From: Weeksellaceae bacterium
GTDB lineage: Bacteria > Bacteroidota > Bacteroidia > Flavobacteriales > Weeksellaceae
Assembly: GCA_019459455.1 (NCBI GenBank)
Contig: JAIBEX010000004.1
Coordinates: 32,233 to 96,232 of the forward strand
Length of the DNA stretch: 64,000 nucleotides
Reading direction: 5' to 3'
Shown: positions 7,608 through 15,755 of the stretch, piece by piece
Layout: each line of letters opens with the position of its first letter
Numbering within the stretch: position 1 is the stretch's first letter
Notes under the pieces: generated by a model
The model's database searches: none
What the model saw: only the letters and a program-made list of their open reading frames with translations
Told to the model about the DNA's origin: nothing
Program-made: the position numbers and the translations under genes

Positions 7608-8483
7608 CTAACGGTAACCGAAATTCTTCAAATCGCGGTCGTTTTTACGCCAGTCTTTTTTCACTTTTACGAAGAGATTCAGATGTATTTTTTTTGAGAA
7701 GAATTTCTCCAGATCAATTCTTGCCTCCGTACCTACTTTCTTAATTGCGTCTCCCTTATGACCGATGATGATGCCCTTCTGCGTATCCCGTTCCACATAA
7801 ATAATGGAATCGATGAAAATGATGCCCTCTTTTTCCTTGAACATTTCGGTAACGACTTCAACGGAATAAGGAATTTCCTTTTCATAGTTCATGAGGATCT
7901 TTTCCCGGATGGCTTCATTAACAAAGAAACGTTCGGGTTTGTCTGTATACTGGTCCTTGTCGTAGTAGGGCGGGTTTTCCGGAAGCAAAGACTTCAGTTT
8001 CGGCAGAATGATATCGGTGTTAAAGCCTTTAAGCGCAGATATTGGAAGGATTTCCGCTTTTGGGATGCGTTCGTGCCACAGTTCCATCACTTTTTCCAGG
8101 TCTTCCTGATTGGACTCATCGATCTTGTTCACCAGAATCAGGACGGGAACAGGAATCTTATTCAGTTTTTCAACAAGGTATTCAAATGGTTCGGTTCTGT
8201 CGAGAATGTCCACGATAAAAAGGAATACATCAGCATCCTGCAGCGAATCCTTTACAAAATCCATCATCCTTTCCTGCAAACCATACTTTGGGTCCAGAAC
8301 ACCGGGAGTGTCTGAAAAAACGATCTGTAAATCCTCCTCATTATAAATTCCAAAGATCCGGTGACGCGTGGTCTGGGCCTTTTGGGTAACAATAGCCAGC
8401 TTCTCCCCCATCAGTTGGTTAAGAAGAGTTGATTTACCCGCATTGGGCTTCCCTACTATATTTACAAATCCTGCCTTATGCAT
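7608..8483 (-). CDS. era: GTPase Era (ribosome assembly factor)
   Basis: The 291-residue GTPase binds the 3' end of 16S rRNA and helps 30S maturation. The G1 motif GKPNAGKSTLLNQL is at residues 11-24, G3 is SDTPGV and G4 is LVNKID. A C-terminal KH domain includes GHKGDAIKKVGTEAR and ends FFSKKIHLNLFVKVKKDW. The length is typical. It has its own promoter 44 bases upstream, and the neighbouring methyltransferase ends 68 bases upstream of its start. Confidence 0.97.
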   Translation of the reverse strand: MHKAGFVNIVGKPNAGKSTLLNQLMGEKLAIVTQKAQTTRHRIFGIYNEEDLQIVFSDTPGVLDPKYGLQERMMDFVKDSLQDADVFLFIVDILDRTEPFEYLVEKLNKIPVPVLILVNKIDESNQEDLEKVMELWHERIPKAEILPISALKGFNTDIILPKLKSLLPENPPYYDKDQYTDKPERFFVNEAIREKILMNYEKEIPYSVEVVTEMFKEKEGIIFIDSIIYVERDTQKGIIIGHKGDAIKKVGTEARIDLEKFFSKKIHLNLFVKVKKDWRKNDRDLKNFGYR

Positions 8484-8527
8484 TCAAAAAAAATTAAAAA
8501 TTAAACTGGAAACGGTAATTCCAGCTG

Positions 8528-8535
8528 CAAAGATA
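8528..8535 (-). promoter_or_regulatory. TAnnTTTG promoter element (TATCTTTG) for era
   Basis: It is 44 bases upstream of the era ATG, between era and the methyltransferase gene. Confidence 0.6.
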
Positions 8536-8551
8536 ACAATAAAAGAATTGC

Positions 8552-9319
8552 CTATTTTTTAAAGACGAGCGGTAAAATCTCATTCTCCATAAGGCCGAAC
8601 CGCTGTCTTTCGTGCACCGGGAATTTCCTTGAATAGAAATTAGCATCGGTTTGGAAGCCAACACTTTGAAGCCTGTCAAAATAATCCATTCCATACCAGC
8701 GTACGTGATCGTACTGACCGAAGTGCTTCTGTCTTTCCTTAGGATCTTTAATGGAAAAATCCTCGTAGGTTTTTTCCAGGGAATTCTTCATCGGAACCTG
8801 AAAAATGCCCCAACCCCCTTTTTTCATCACGCGGTAGAGTTCGCTCATTGCTTTCCGGTCATCAACAATATGTTCCAGCACATGGTTGCAGAAAATGACA
8901 TCGTAACTTTCATCTTCAAACGGCAAATCAAGGATATCCGCCTTTACATCGACAATCGGGGAAAAGAGATCGGCAGACGTGTAATCCAGATTCTTCATCT
9001 TCCTGAATTTTCTTAAAAATTCCTGCTCGGGTGCAATGTGAAGCACCTTATAATTTTTCGTAAAGAAATCGGTTTCGTTCTGAAGATAAAGCCACATCTG
9101 ACGGTGCCGCTCCAGGCTCAGGGTTCCAGGCGAAAGTGCATTATCGCGCTGTTTGCCGTACCCGTAAGGGAGAAATTTCCGGTAGGACCTCCCGTCAATT
9201 GGGTCGGTAAAGTTATTGCCTTTGAAAAACTGGTAAATGAGGGGCCTCAGGACAATGCTTAAATTGATAAGCATGGGCCTCGGAATGCTGTTCAGCAAAA
9301 ATTTAAGGAGCTTTTTCAT
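8552..9319 (-). CDS. Class I SAM-dependent methyltransferase
   Basis: The 255-residue protein has a Rossmann methyltransferase core. Motif I-like sequence is YKVLHIAPEQEFL near residue 90, with LPFEDESYDVIFCNHVLEHI and a late VMKKGGWGIFQVP typical of the Methyltransf_11 fold. The basic, hydrophobic N-terminus (MKKLLKFLLNSIPRP, then two hydrophobic stretches) could associate with membrane. The substrate is unknown. Its ATG directly abuts the map stop codon, so it is translationally coupled to methionine aminopeptidase and probably belongs to the HAD-map-methyltransferase operon. Confidence 0.88.
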   Translation of the reverse strand: MKKLLKFLLNSIPRPMLINLSIVLRPLIYQFFKGNNFTDPIDGRSYRKFLPYGYGKQRDNALSPGTLSLERHRQMWLYLQNETDFFTKNYKVLHIAPEQEFLRKFRKMKNLDYTSADLFSPIVDVKADILDLPFEDESYDVIFCNHVLEHIVDDRKAMSELYRVMKKGGWGIFQVPMKNSLEKTYEDFSIKDPKERQKHFGQYDHVRWYGMDYFDRLQSVGFQTDANFYSRKFPVHERQRFGLMENEILPLVFKK

Positions 9320-10129
9320 TTAAAAATCCATGGTGAACGGGTCTTCCTCATCGCTTACAATCCCCAGCGATTCATAGATAAATTTATAGGTGGAAAGCAG
9401 CACCGGTTTGCCGCCGATTACGCAAACGTCGTGTTCAAAATGGGCAGAGGGCTTCATATCCAGCGTGGTAACCGTCCAGCCGTCACTGTGAAACTTCACT
9501 TTTTCGGTTCCCATATTAATCATGGGTTCAATCGCCAGTACAATGCCGTCCTTAATCACTTTACCACTTCCTTTCCTTCCATAGTTAGGTACCTGCGGAT
9601 CTTCATGCATCTTGCGGCCAAGACCGTGTCCCACCAGCTCGCGAACGACGCCATATCCGTGCTTTTCACAGTACTCCTGAATGGCATAGGAAATATCTCC
9701 TATCCTTTTGCCACGGACACACTGTTCTATGCCCTTGTAAAGGGATTCTTTGGTTATTTTAAGCAGTTTCTTTGTTTCCGGAGCTACTTCGCCCACTTCA
9801 AATGAATAGGCATGGTCGCCATAGAAGCCGTTCATATAGACGCCACAGTCAACGGAAAGGACATCCCCTTCAACCAGTGGTGTATCGTTTGGAATCCCAT
9901 GAACGACCTCGGCATTTGGAGAGATACAGAGGTTTTTTGGAAACCCATACATGCCCAGGAATGCCGGTTCTCCACCGTTATCGCGGATAAATTCTCCACC
10001 CAACCGGTCCAGATGGTTGGTGGTAACACCCGGTTTTATTTCCTTTGCGAGCAGACCCAGGGTTCTGGAGACCAGCTGTGCGCTTTCGCGCATGAGTTTC
10101 AGCTCCGGAAGTGTTTTTAAATGAATCAT
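9320..10129 (-). CDS. map: Methionine aminopeptidase, type I
   Basis: The 269-residue enzyme removes the initiator methionine from nascent proteins. The five metal ligands are visible: Asp in LSVDCGVY, Asp in FYGDHAYSF, His in LVGHGLGRKMH, Glu in LAIEPMINMG and Glu in SAHFEHDVCV. There is no N-terminal zinc-finger extension. It starts 4 bases after the HAD-like gene and ends flush against the methyltransferase start. In many bacteria map neighbours ribosomal genes, which is not the case here. Confidence 0.97.
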   Translation of the reverse strand: MIHLKTLPELKLMRESAQLVSRTLGLLAKEIKPGVTTNHLDRLGGEFIRDNGGEPAFLGMYGFPKNLCISPNAEVVHGIPNDTPLVEGDVLSVDCGVYMNGFYGDHAYSFEVGEVAPETKKLLKITKESLYKGIEQCVRGKRIGDISYAIQEYCEKHGYGVVRELVGHGLGRKMHEDPQVPNYGRKGSGKVIKDGIVLAIEPMINMGTEKVKFHSDGWTVTTLDMKPSAHFEHDVCVIGGKPVLLSTYKFIYESLGIVSDEEDPFTMDF

Positions 10130-10133
10130 ATGC

Positions 10134-10565
10134 TTACCAAAACAGGCCCTTTTTCTTGTCTTTCTTTATCCTGGAATACGCCAGGACTTCACCACCGTCC
10201 ACACGGAACTCAATGCGCTCGTTGATGATGTTGTAGATTTCACCCCAGCCCGGGAAACCACCAAGATTACGGTCATCGATAAACAGATCGGCATCAATTT
10301 TACGCGAAGCACCTTCCTGGTCGAAGACCTCCCCTTCAAAACTTGAATTAACAGCATAAAATTCCACGCCATTTTTCCGGCAGAATTCCACTGCTTCGTC
10401 CAACGTCTTTCCGTGTCTGTAAGTCCATAAAATCAACCGGTAGCCTTCGGACTGCAGTTTCTTCAGCGTCTCGAAAGCAAAGGTTTTTGGCTTTCCAATA
10501 CCGGGAAAGGCATCATCGACAACAGTGCCGTCGAAATCAATTGCCAGTTTTTTATTACTTTTCAT
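10134..10565 (-). CDS. Small HAD-superfamily hydrolase-like protein
   Basis: The product has 143 residues. The N-terminal LAIDFDGTVVDD is HAD motif I (DxD type), followed by ILWTYRHG, and by FIDDRNLGGFPGWGEIY, which supplies the acidic motif IV. It lacks a large cap domain, like small BT0820-type phosphatases of Bacteroidota. The substrate is unknown. It is the first gene of the run HAD-map-methyltransferase, with its promoter 29 bases upstream. Confidence 0.8.
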   Translation of the reverse strand: MKSNKKLAIDFDGTVVDDAFPGIGKPKTFAFETLKKLQSEGYRLILWTYRHGKTLDEAVEFCRKNGVEFYAVNSSFEGEVFDQEGASRKIDADLFIDDRNLGGFPGWGEIYNIINERIEFRVDGGEVLAYSRIKKDKKKGLFW

Positions 10566-10594
10566 CGTAATCGTATTATTATTTTTTCAATTTG

Positions 10595-10602
10595 CAAAGA
10601 TA
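10595..10602 (-). promoter_or_regulatory. TAnnTTTG promoter element (TATCTTTG) for the HAD-map-methyltransferase run
   Basis: It is 29 bases upstream of the HAD-like gene start and immediately follows the desaturase terminator. Confidence 0.65.
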
Positions 10603-10627
10603 CAAAAAGAGCCGGAAAAATTCCGGC
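10603..10627 (-). terminator. Intrinsic terminator after the acyl-ACP desaturase
   Basis: On the minus strand a GCCGGAA / TTCCGGC stem with a TTT loop is followed by TCTTTTT. Confidence 0.85.
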
Positions 10628-10649
10628 CCCGCTAATATATGTTACCATT

Positions 10650-11627
10650 CTAACTTTTCACCCACTTGAACTGGTATTCCTGATCAGGAGTAGCCAGGCG
10701 GTCTGTAATCCGCTGCAGTCTGCCCGGAAGTTTCATCAGGTATTCCTGTGCTTTTTCGGCCTGTTCATTCAGTCCTGTAATGTGCTCGATTTTCCAGTCT
10801 TGCAGAAGTTCACTTAAAATATTGATATAATCCTGACCGGTATAGACCATTGCCCGTTGTGCGGCATCGGAGAAATGCCCCCAAAGTTCACCGGCCTTCT
10901 GACCGGATTCCCGCATCAGGTGTGCGGGCATTACAATTTTCTTGCGCATCATATCTTCAAAAGCCAGCATCATTTCGGATGCGTCGAGTTCAAAAATCCT
11001 CGTCACGAAATGTTTGTATGCTTTTGCGTGGCGGGCTTCATCGGCCGCAATTACGCCGCACATCCGGGACAATTTGGTGTTGCCTGACTGTTTCGCCAGA
11101 GAACCCACCCTTCTGTGAGAAACATTGGTTGCTGTTTCCTGAAAACTGGTATACACAAAATTCCTGTACGGGTCTAAAGTAGTTCCTAAGTCAAATCCGT
11201 CCTGAATTAAATACTGTGTCGTGATTTCAACTTCACGCATGTTAACCCGGCCACACAGATAAAGGTATTTGTTAAGCAAATCGCCATGACGGTTCTCTTC
11301 AGCGGTCCAGCTTCTTACCCACTGAGACCAGCCCGTTTTATCTTCCTGATCAACCCCGTCGATTCCCATAATCCAGGATTCGTAACTTGGCAGGGCTTCC
11401 TCCGTAATACAGTCTCCAATAAGGGTTACAAATAAATCATAGCCCATTTCCCTTGCATAGGTCTGGAGTTCTTCCACATCATATTTAAAACTGTCGGCAG
11501 ACGGATCCGGAAGGAAATCAGTAGGCTGCCATATTTTTTCAACCGGGGTCAAATAAGAAGCAATGAAGTCGTCAACTTCCTTACCCAAATTCTTCATGAC
11601 CTCAATTCTTACTAATTTATTGTACAT
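10650..11627 (-). CDS. Acyl-ACP desaturase (fatty acid desaturase type 2)
   Basis: The 325-residue soluble di-iron enzyme introduces a double bond into acyl-ACP and so tunes membrane fluidity. The two diagnostic carboxylate/histidine motifs are TAEENRHGDLL and AADEARHAKAY, each an E/D-E-x-R-H pair. The N-terminal region KIWQPTDFLPDPS is also typical of stearoyl-ACP desaturase relatives. The length fits bacterial members. The gene is monocistronic, with a TATATTTG element 20 bases upstream and a GC-rich hairpin terminator. Chain length and double-bond position are not predictable. No ferredoxin partner is nearby. Confidence 0.92.
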   Translation of the reverse strand: MYNKLVRIEVMKNLGKEVDDFIASYLTPVEKIWQPTDFLPDPSADSFKYDVEELQTYAREMGYDLFVTLIGDCITEEALPSYESWIMGIDGVDQEDKTGWSQWVRSWTAEENRHGDLLNKYLYLCGRVNMREVEITTQYLIQDGFDLGTTLDPYRNFVYTSFQETATNVSHRRVGSLAKQSGNTKLSRMCGVIAADEARHAKAYKHFVTRIFELDASEMMLAFEDMMRKKIVMPAHLMRESGQKAGELWGHFSDAAQRAMVYTGQDYINILSELLQDWKIEHITGLNEQAEKAQEYLMKLPGRLQRITDRLATPDQEYQFKWVKS

Positions 11628-11647
11628 TTTTACTATTTTATAGGGTG

Positions 11648-11655
11648 CAAATATA
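11648..11655 (-). promoter_or_regulatory. TAnnTTTG promoter element (TATATTTG) for the desaturase
   Basis: It is 20 bases upstream of the ATG at 11627 on the minus strand. Confidence 0.65.
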
Positions 11656-11811
11656 TGTTAAAATATTATTATTTAATGCATAAGTAATTAAATCTAAGCG
11701 CCATGAATCCGAATTAAATGCCGCTGAATGATGAATCAACTTCGATAAAAAACTTAATTTATATCTGGGTAATGGTTGTGATTGGAAAGATTAGGGCTGT
11801 TGCCGCAAAAA

Positions 11812-13341
11812 TTATTCCACTAAAATCTCGCCGGTCATTTTCTCAGGGATTTCAACCCCCATGACCTTCAGTATGGATGGCGCAATATCCCCAAGTTTAC
11901 CTGGTTTCAGATCCCAGGTTTTCTCGCGGTCCATCACAATAAGCGGAACGGGATTCGTGGAATGCTGGGTATTGGGAGAACCATCCGGATTAATCATGAA
12001 ATCGGAGTTTCCGTGATCTGCAAGAATGAATACCGCATAATTGTGCTCATAAGCCAATGTAGCGACTTTTTCAATACACTGGTCCACGGTTTCCGCTGCT
12101 TTTACAGCTGCTGAAAATACGCCGGTATGCCCAACCATATCGGTGTTGGCAAAATTAAGGCAAATGAAATCTGCGGTTTCGTTTTCTATCTCAGGAAGAA
12201 TGTTTGCGGTAATGTCAAAAGCAGACATTTCCGGTTTGAAGTCGTAGGTTGGAACATCTTTAGGACTGGGACAAAGGATGCGTCTTTCATTCTCAAACAT
12301 TTCTTCGCGGCCCCCGGAAAAGAAAAACGTGACATGGGGGTATTTCTCCGTCTCTGCGACGCGGATCTGGGATTTTCCGTTTCTCTCCAGAACTTCACCC
12401 ATGGTGTCAGTCAGCACCTCTTCATTAAAAACCACCTTTACATTGCGGAAATCCTTGTCGTAGTTGGTGAGGGTTACGTAATAAAGATCCAGTTTATGCA
12501 TCCCAAAATCGGGGTAATCGTGCTGAGAAAGGACTTCCGTGATCTCCCTGCCCCTGTCCGTACGGAAATTGAAGCAGAAGACGACATCTCCGGTCTCAAT
12601 CTTGGTCATCGCCAGGTTGCTTTCCTTAAGACACACAATCGGCTTTAAGAATTCATCGGTGATTCCTGCGGCATAGGATGCATTTATGGAATGCAGGACG
12701 TCACGTGTCGGCTCACCAACTCCCTTAACCATCGCATCATAGGCCAGCTTAACCCTTTCCCAACGCTTGTCACGGTCCATTGCATAGTACCTTCCTGTAA
12801 CCGTGGCCAAATGTCCGCCGGTAATTTTCATGTGATTCAGAAGTTCCTCAATGAAGCCAATTCCGGAATGCGGGTCACAGTCGCGACCGTCGGTAAAAGC
12901 ATGTACAAAGGTTTTATCTGCTACTCCGTTTTCATAAGCGGCGGTTAGCAGCCCTTTCAGGTGATTGATATGCGAGTGGACTCCTCCGTCTGAACAAAGT
13001 CCGATAAAGTGCACTCTTTTGTTGTTTTGATTTGCATAATCAAAAGCTTCCGTTATTACATTTTCCTTTCCCAGACTGGCATTTTCAACAGCCATGTTAA
13101 GCTTAACCAGGTTCTGATACACCACCCTTCCCGCGCCCAGATTCATATGCCCCACTTCGGAATTTCCCATCTGCCCGAAGGGTAAACCAACAGCGATTCC
13201 ACTTGCCTCCAAAGTCGTATTGGGGAATTTCTGAAAACAACTGTCGATAAAGGGGGTATTTGCCTGAGCGATGGCAGAAACTGCCGGGTCTGTACCCAAA
13301 CCCCAACCGTCAAGTATGGCTAACAATGCTTTTTTAGACAT
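11812..13341 (-). CDS. gpmI: 2,3-bisphosphoglycerate-independent phosphoglycerate mutase
   Basis: The 509-residue two-metal enzyme interconverts 3- and 2-phosphoglycerate in glycolysis. N-terminal AILDGWGLG supplies the metal-binding aspartate. The phosphoserine loop is MGNSEVGHMNLGAGR, with the catalytic Ser near residue 62. Later motifs HAFTDGRDCDP, FNFRTDRGRE, NTDMVGHTG and ADHGNSD are all present. A TAAATTTG element is 21 bases upstream, divergent from and close to the promoter of the SUI1-like gene. No terminator hairpin was obvious downstream. Confidence 0.97.
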   Translation of the reverse strand: MSKKALLAILDGWGLGTDPAVSAIAQANTPFIDSCFQKFPNTTLEASGIAVGLPFGQMGNSEVGHMNLGAGRVVYQNLVKLNMAVENASLGKENVITEAFDYANQNNKRVHFIGLCSDGGVHSHINHLKGLLTAAYENGVADKTFVHAFTDGRDCDPHSGIGFIEELLNHMKITGGHLATVTGRYYAMDRDKRWERVKLAYDAMVKGVGEPTRDVLHSINASYAAGITDEFLKPIVCLKESNLAMTKIETGDVVFCFNFRTDRGREITEVLSQHDYPDFGMHKLDLYYVTLTNYDKDFRNVKVVFNEEVLTDTMGEVLERNGKSQIRVAETEKYPHVTFFFSGGREEMFENERRILCPSPKDVPTYDFKPEMSAFDITANILPEIENETADFICLNFANTDMVGHTGVFSAAVKAAETVDQCIEKVATLAYEHNYAVFILADHGNSDFMINPDGSPNTQHSTNPVPLIVMDREKTWDLKPGKLGDIAPSILKVMGVEIPEKMTGEILVE

Positions 13342-13362
13342 TTTTAAGATTTTAATATCTTA

Positions 13363-13370
13363 CAAATTTA
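13363..13370 (-). promoter_or_regulatory. TAnnTTTG promoter element (TAAATTTG) for gpmI
   Basis: It is 21 bases upstream of the gpmI ATG. It is only 11 bases from the opposing element at 13382-13389, so the two polymerase sites overlap. Confidence 0.6.
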
Positions 13371-13381
13371 CTTATTTTATG

Positions 13382-13389
13382 TAGATTTG
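13382..13389 (+). promoter_or_regulatory. TAnnTTTG promoter element (TAGATTTG) for the SUI1-like gene
   Basis: It is 51 bases before the ATG at 13441. The TTG within the element is in frame with the gene and could be mistaken for its start codon. Confidence 0.6.
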
Positions 13390-13440
13390 ACATTCAAAAA
13401 GCAGCTATTTATCGCTTTGAATAATAAACGAAGTATCAAA

Positions 13441-13764
13441 ATGGATATACGAGATCAACTAAAAAATCTTTTTCCCGGGCATGATGAGCAGGAATTTGAA
13501 ATGCCACAGGAAAAATTTGTCCAGAAGGAGCCCTTAATCTGCAAGTTTGAAAAGAAAGGCAGAAATGGGAAACCCGTCACCTTAATTGAGGGTTTTGAGG
13601 GCAGTGATGAAGATCTGAAAACAATTTCAAAGAAAATAAAGACCACCCTTGGAATAGGAGGCTCGGCCAAAGACGGCATTATCGTAATACAGGGAGATAA
13701 CCGCGACAAGATTATGAAGATGCTGCAGGAAATGGGCTACAAAACAAGGCGTGTAGGTGGATAA
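13441..13764 (+). CDS. SUI1/eIF1-like translation factor (YciH family)
   Basis: This 107-residue protein has the SUI1 fold: LICKFEKKGRNGKPVTLIEGF, then LKTISKKIKTTLGIGGSAKDG, then IVIQGDNRDKIMKMLQEMGY. The family is related to eukaryotic eIF1, and bacterial YciH is thought to influence start-codon fidelity. The ATG at 13441 (MDIRDQLKNLF) was chosen because a longer in-frame reading from TTG at 13387 begins inside the promoter element. The gene is divergent from gpmI and 87 bases ahead of the phosphorylase gene. Confidence 0.88.
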   Translation: MDIRDQLKNLFPGHDEQEFEMPQEKFVQKEPLICKFEKKGRNGKPVTLIEGFEGSDEDLKTISKKIKTTLGIGGSAKDGIIVIQGDNRDKIMKMLQEMGYKTRRVGG

Positions 13765-13851
13765 TGAAGTGAACCATTTAACAGACCCAGAAAATTTCCG
13801 TATCTTTAAGTTCCTTTTTCAAAGGATTCTTTAATCTAAAATTTTACAGTT

Positions 13852-14706
13852 ATGCTCAATAAATTAGCGGCTTCCGAACTCGTACTGAATTCAGACGGAA
13901 GTGTGTATCACCTGAACCTGTTGCCCGGAGATCTTGCACCTAAGGTGATTCTGGTGGGTGACCCCGACCGGGTTCCGAAGGTTTCAAAATATTTTGACAG
14001 AATCGAAATCAAAAAGAACAAACGGGAATTCTATACGCATACCGGCACACTGCGCGGCGAACGGATTACGGTGATGTCCACGGGGATCGGCACAGAAAAC
14101 ATCGACATTGTAATGAACGAACTCGATGCGCTCGTTAATATCGACCTGAAAGAGAAGGAATTTAAAACGAATCATGAGTCACTGGAACTTTTCCGGCTTG
14201 GTACCTGCGGAAGTGTAAATCCTGATGTGCAGGTAGATCAAATGCTGGTTACGCAAAATGTGGTCGGTCTGGACGGGCTGCTGCATTTTTACCCGGATTA
14301 TGAGTTTGAGAACGATTTCTCACGGAACTTTATGACCAAGTTCCCCTATGACAAAATAAAGCCTATGCTTTATTTTTCTGATTGGGCAGCAGATATCTCT
14401 CATTACTATAAGGATGCGAAATACCACGGGAACACCGCAACATTCCCGGGCTTTTACGCTCCTCAAGGGCGTCAGCTGCGTTTGAAAGCGCTGGACGACC
14501 AGTTTCTGGAAACGCTGAACGGGTTGGGGGTTACCAATTTTGAGATGGAAACGTCGGCTATTTATGGACTGGCTAAACTCCTCGGGCATAAGGCTCTTAC
14601 CGTAAACAGCGTCATAGCAAACAGAAGGCGTGGCGAATTCTCTGCCGACCACCAAAAATCGGAGGCCAACATGATTGAGTGGGTTCTGGAGCGGATTATC
14701 AAATAA
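13852..14706 (+). CDS. Nucleoside phosphorylase (uridine phosphorylase-like)
   Basis: The 284-residue enzyme of the PNP/UDP family splits a nucleoside with phosphate to a base and ribose-1-phosphate, for salvage. Visible signatures are VILVGDPDRVPKVSKYFD near the N-terminus, GTLRGERITVMSTGIGTEN, LFRLGTCGSVNPDVQVD and NFEMETSAIYGLAKLLG near the C-terminus. The EMETSA motif contacts the ribose. Uridine as substrate is inferred from overall resemblance. The upstream element TATCTTTA at 13801 differs from consensus only in its last base. A long hairpin follows the gene. Confidence 0.88.
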   Translation: MLNKLAASELVLNSDGSVYHLNLLPGDLAPKVILVGDPDRVPKVSKYFDRIEIKKNKREFYTHTGTLRGERITVMSTGIGTENIDIVMNELDALVNIDLKEKEFKTNHESLELFRLGTCGSVNPDVQVDQMLVTQNVVGLDGLLHFYPDYEFENDFSRNFMTKFPYDKIKPMLYFSDWAADISHYYKDAKYHGNTATFPGFYAPQGRQLRLKALDDQFLETLNGLGVTNFEMETSAIYGLAKLLGHKALTVNSVIANRRRGEFSADHQKSEANMIEWVLERIIK

Positions 14707-14745
14707 GCAAAAGAGGATTTCACGACATGAAATCCTCTTTTGCTT
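14705..14745. terminator. Long perfect inverted repeat, bidirectional terminator
   Basis: A 16-17 bp stem (arms AAGCAAAAGAGGATTTC and GAAATCCTCTTTTGCTT) has a loop of about 6-8 bases. It lies between the convergent phosphorylase and secreted-protein genes. The T-rich part sits inside the stem rather than after it. Confidence 0.7.
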
Positions 14746-14761
14746 TACGGACTGGCTTTAT

Positions 14762-15571
14762 TTATGGACAGGCTTTCTCGTACTCGCCGATGATTCCTAC
14801 AAAAACCTCCATCTGGTGGGACTGTATCCGTCCCGCCACTTCATCAAACAGCCTTCGGCTGGCTTTTTTTGCAGCCAGTTCACGCATGGTCTCCTTAAAT
14901 ATTTCCTGGTAGTCCTTCTGCAGTTTCTTATCGAGTTGCTGCTCTTTTATCATGGTCTTATCGAAAAAATTCAGATAGTCATTGAAGGCCGGACATTTAC
15001 CGCCAACCGCCCGAAACGCATCCACCGTATTTTCGATGGATGACCCCAGCTTAAAACTCATCTGTCCTTTCGGTTTTACAGCCAGCACCGCATACGGGTC
15101 CGCATCTTTCTTTATATAGAAGTTGGTGTGCGTGTAATAGCATCCCATGTTTTCGCAGAAAAAAACATTGGAACCGTAGAGTTTGATCTTGCCGTCATAA
15201 AGCAGATACTCAAATTCCTCATCGGTGTCACTGCTAAGCTTTCCGTTTTTAATTACCGTTTTCACCTGAATCTTTTCCTGAATCTTTGCGACATCATCCC
15301 CATTATAGTAAACAATTTTCTTTACATCGCGCGCGCTTAGTTTCTTTCTCTTGTCTTCGCCCAATGGCGTATACTGAAACGAGGCAATTCTGTTGCTGAC
15401 AACGAATGCTCCTACGGAACTGCTATGGGTAATTTCGCCGAAATAATGCCCCTTAAGCGTGCTTCCGTCCTCCATAGAGAACTCTGCGATATAATCTGTT
15501 TTATCGCTATATTGTGATAGAAGGCTGCAGGAAAAAAGAAGCAGTGAACTTAAAAGTAAAATTTTCTTCAT
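14762..15571 (-). CDS. Secreted protein of unknown function, paralogue A
   Basis: This 269-residue protein is not assigned to a family. The N-terminus MKKILLLSSLLLFSC, then SLLSQ, is either a lipoprotein signal (Cys15) or an ordinary signal peptide ending near residue 20. It shares about the same length and several blocks with the next gene upstream: LLYDGKIKLYGSNVFFC, AFRAVGGKCPAFNDYL and a C-terminal EYEKAC. Cys139, Cys144, Cys193 and Cys268 are all conserved in the paralogue, suggesting two disulfides in the periplasm or at the surface. The N-terminal half is beta-rich, the C-terminal half helical. It has its own TAGATTTG promoter. Confidence 0.75.
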   Translation of the reverse strand: MKKILLLSSLLLFSCSLLSQYSDKTDYIAEFSMEDGSTLKGHYFGEITHSSSVGAFVVSNRIASFQYTPLGEDKRKKLSARDVKKIVYYNGDDVAKIQEKIQVKTVIKNGKLSSDTDEEFEYLLYDGKIKLYGSNVFFCENMGCYYTHTNFYIKKDADPYAVLAVKPKGQMSFKLGSSIENTVDAFRAVGGKCPAFNDYLNFFDKTMIKEQQLDKKLQKDYQEIFKETMRELAAKKASRRLFDEVAGRIQSHQMEVFVGIIGEYEKACP

Positions 15572-15590
15572 ATTTTTTTAGTTAATTGAA

Positions 15591-15598
15591 CAAATCTA
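15591..15598 (-). promoter_or_regulatory. TAnnTTTG promoter element (TAGATTTG) for secreted paralogue A
   Basis: It is 19 bases upstream of the ATG and identical to the element before paralogue B. Confidence 0.65.
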
Positions 15599-15728
15599 AT
15601 CAATATTTTTAATGCGGAATAATATTTCTTACCGGCACACCTACCGATGCTCGAACTACCAGACTCACCATTGAAAATCTGAGGCAAGCATGATTGTTTT
15701 GGGGGTGAGAGGATTATTCCATAATCAG

Positions 15729-15754
15729 AAAAAATTGCCGGTTGGCGATTTTTT
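15729..15754 (-). terminator. Intrinsic terminator after secreted paralogue B
   Basis: An 11-bp stem with GCC/GGC core and GGTT loop is flanked by A and T runs, directly after the stop of the gene ending at 15756. Confidence 0.75.
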
Positions 15755-15755
15755 A

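Noticed and set aside
13387..13440. 18-codon N-terminal extension of the SUI1-like gene from TTG
   Set aside because: The TTG is part of the TAGATTTG promoter element, so it would not be transcribed with a leader. ATG 13441 begins the conserved family N-terminus.
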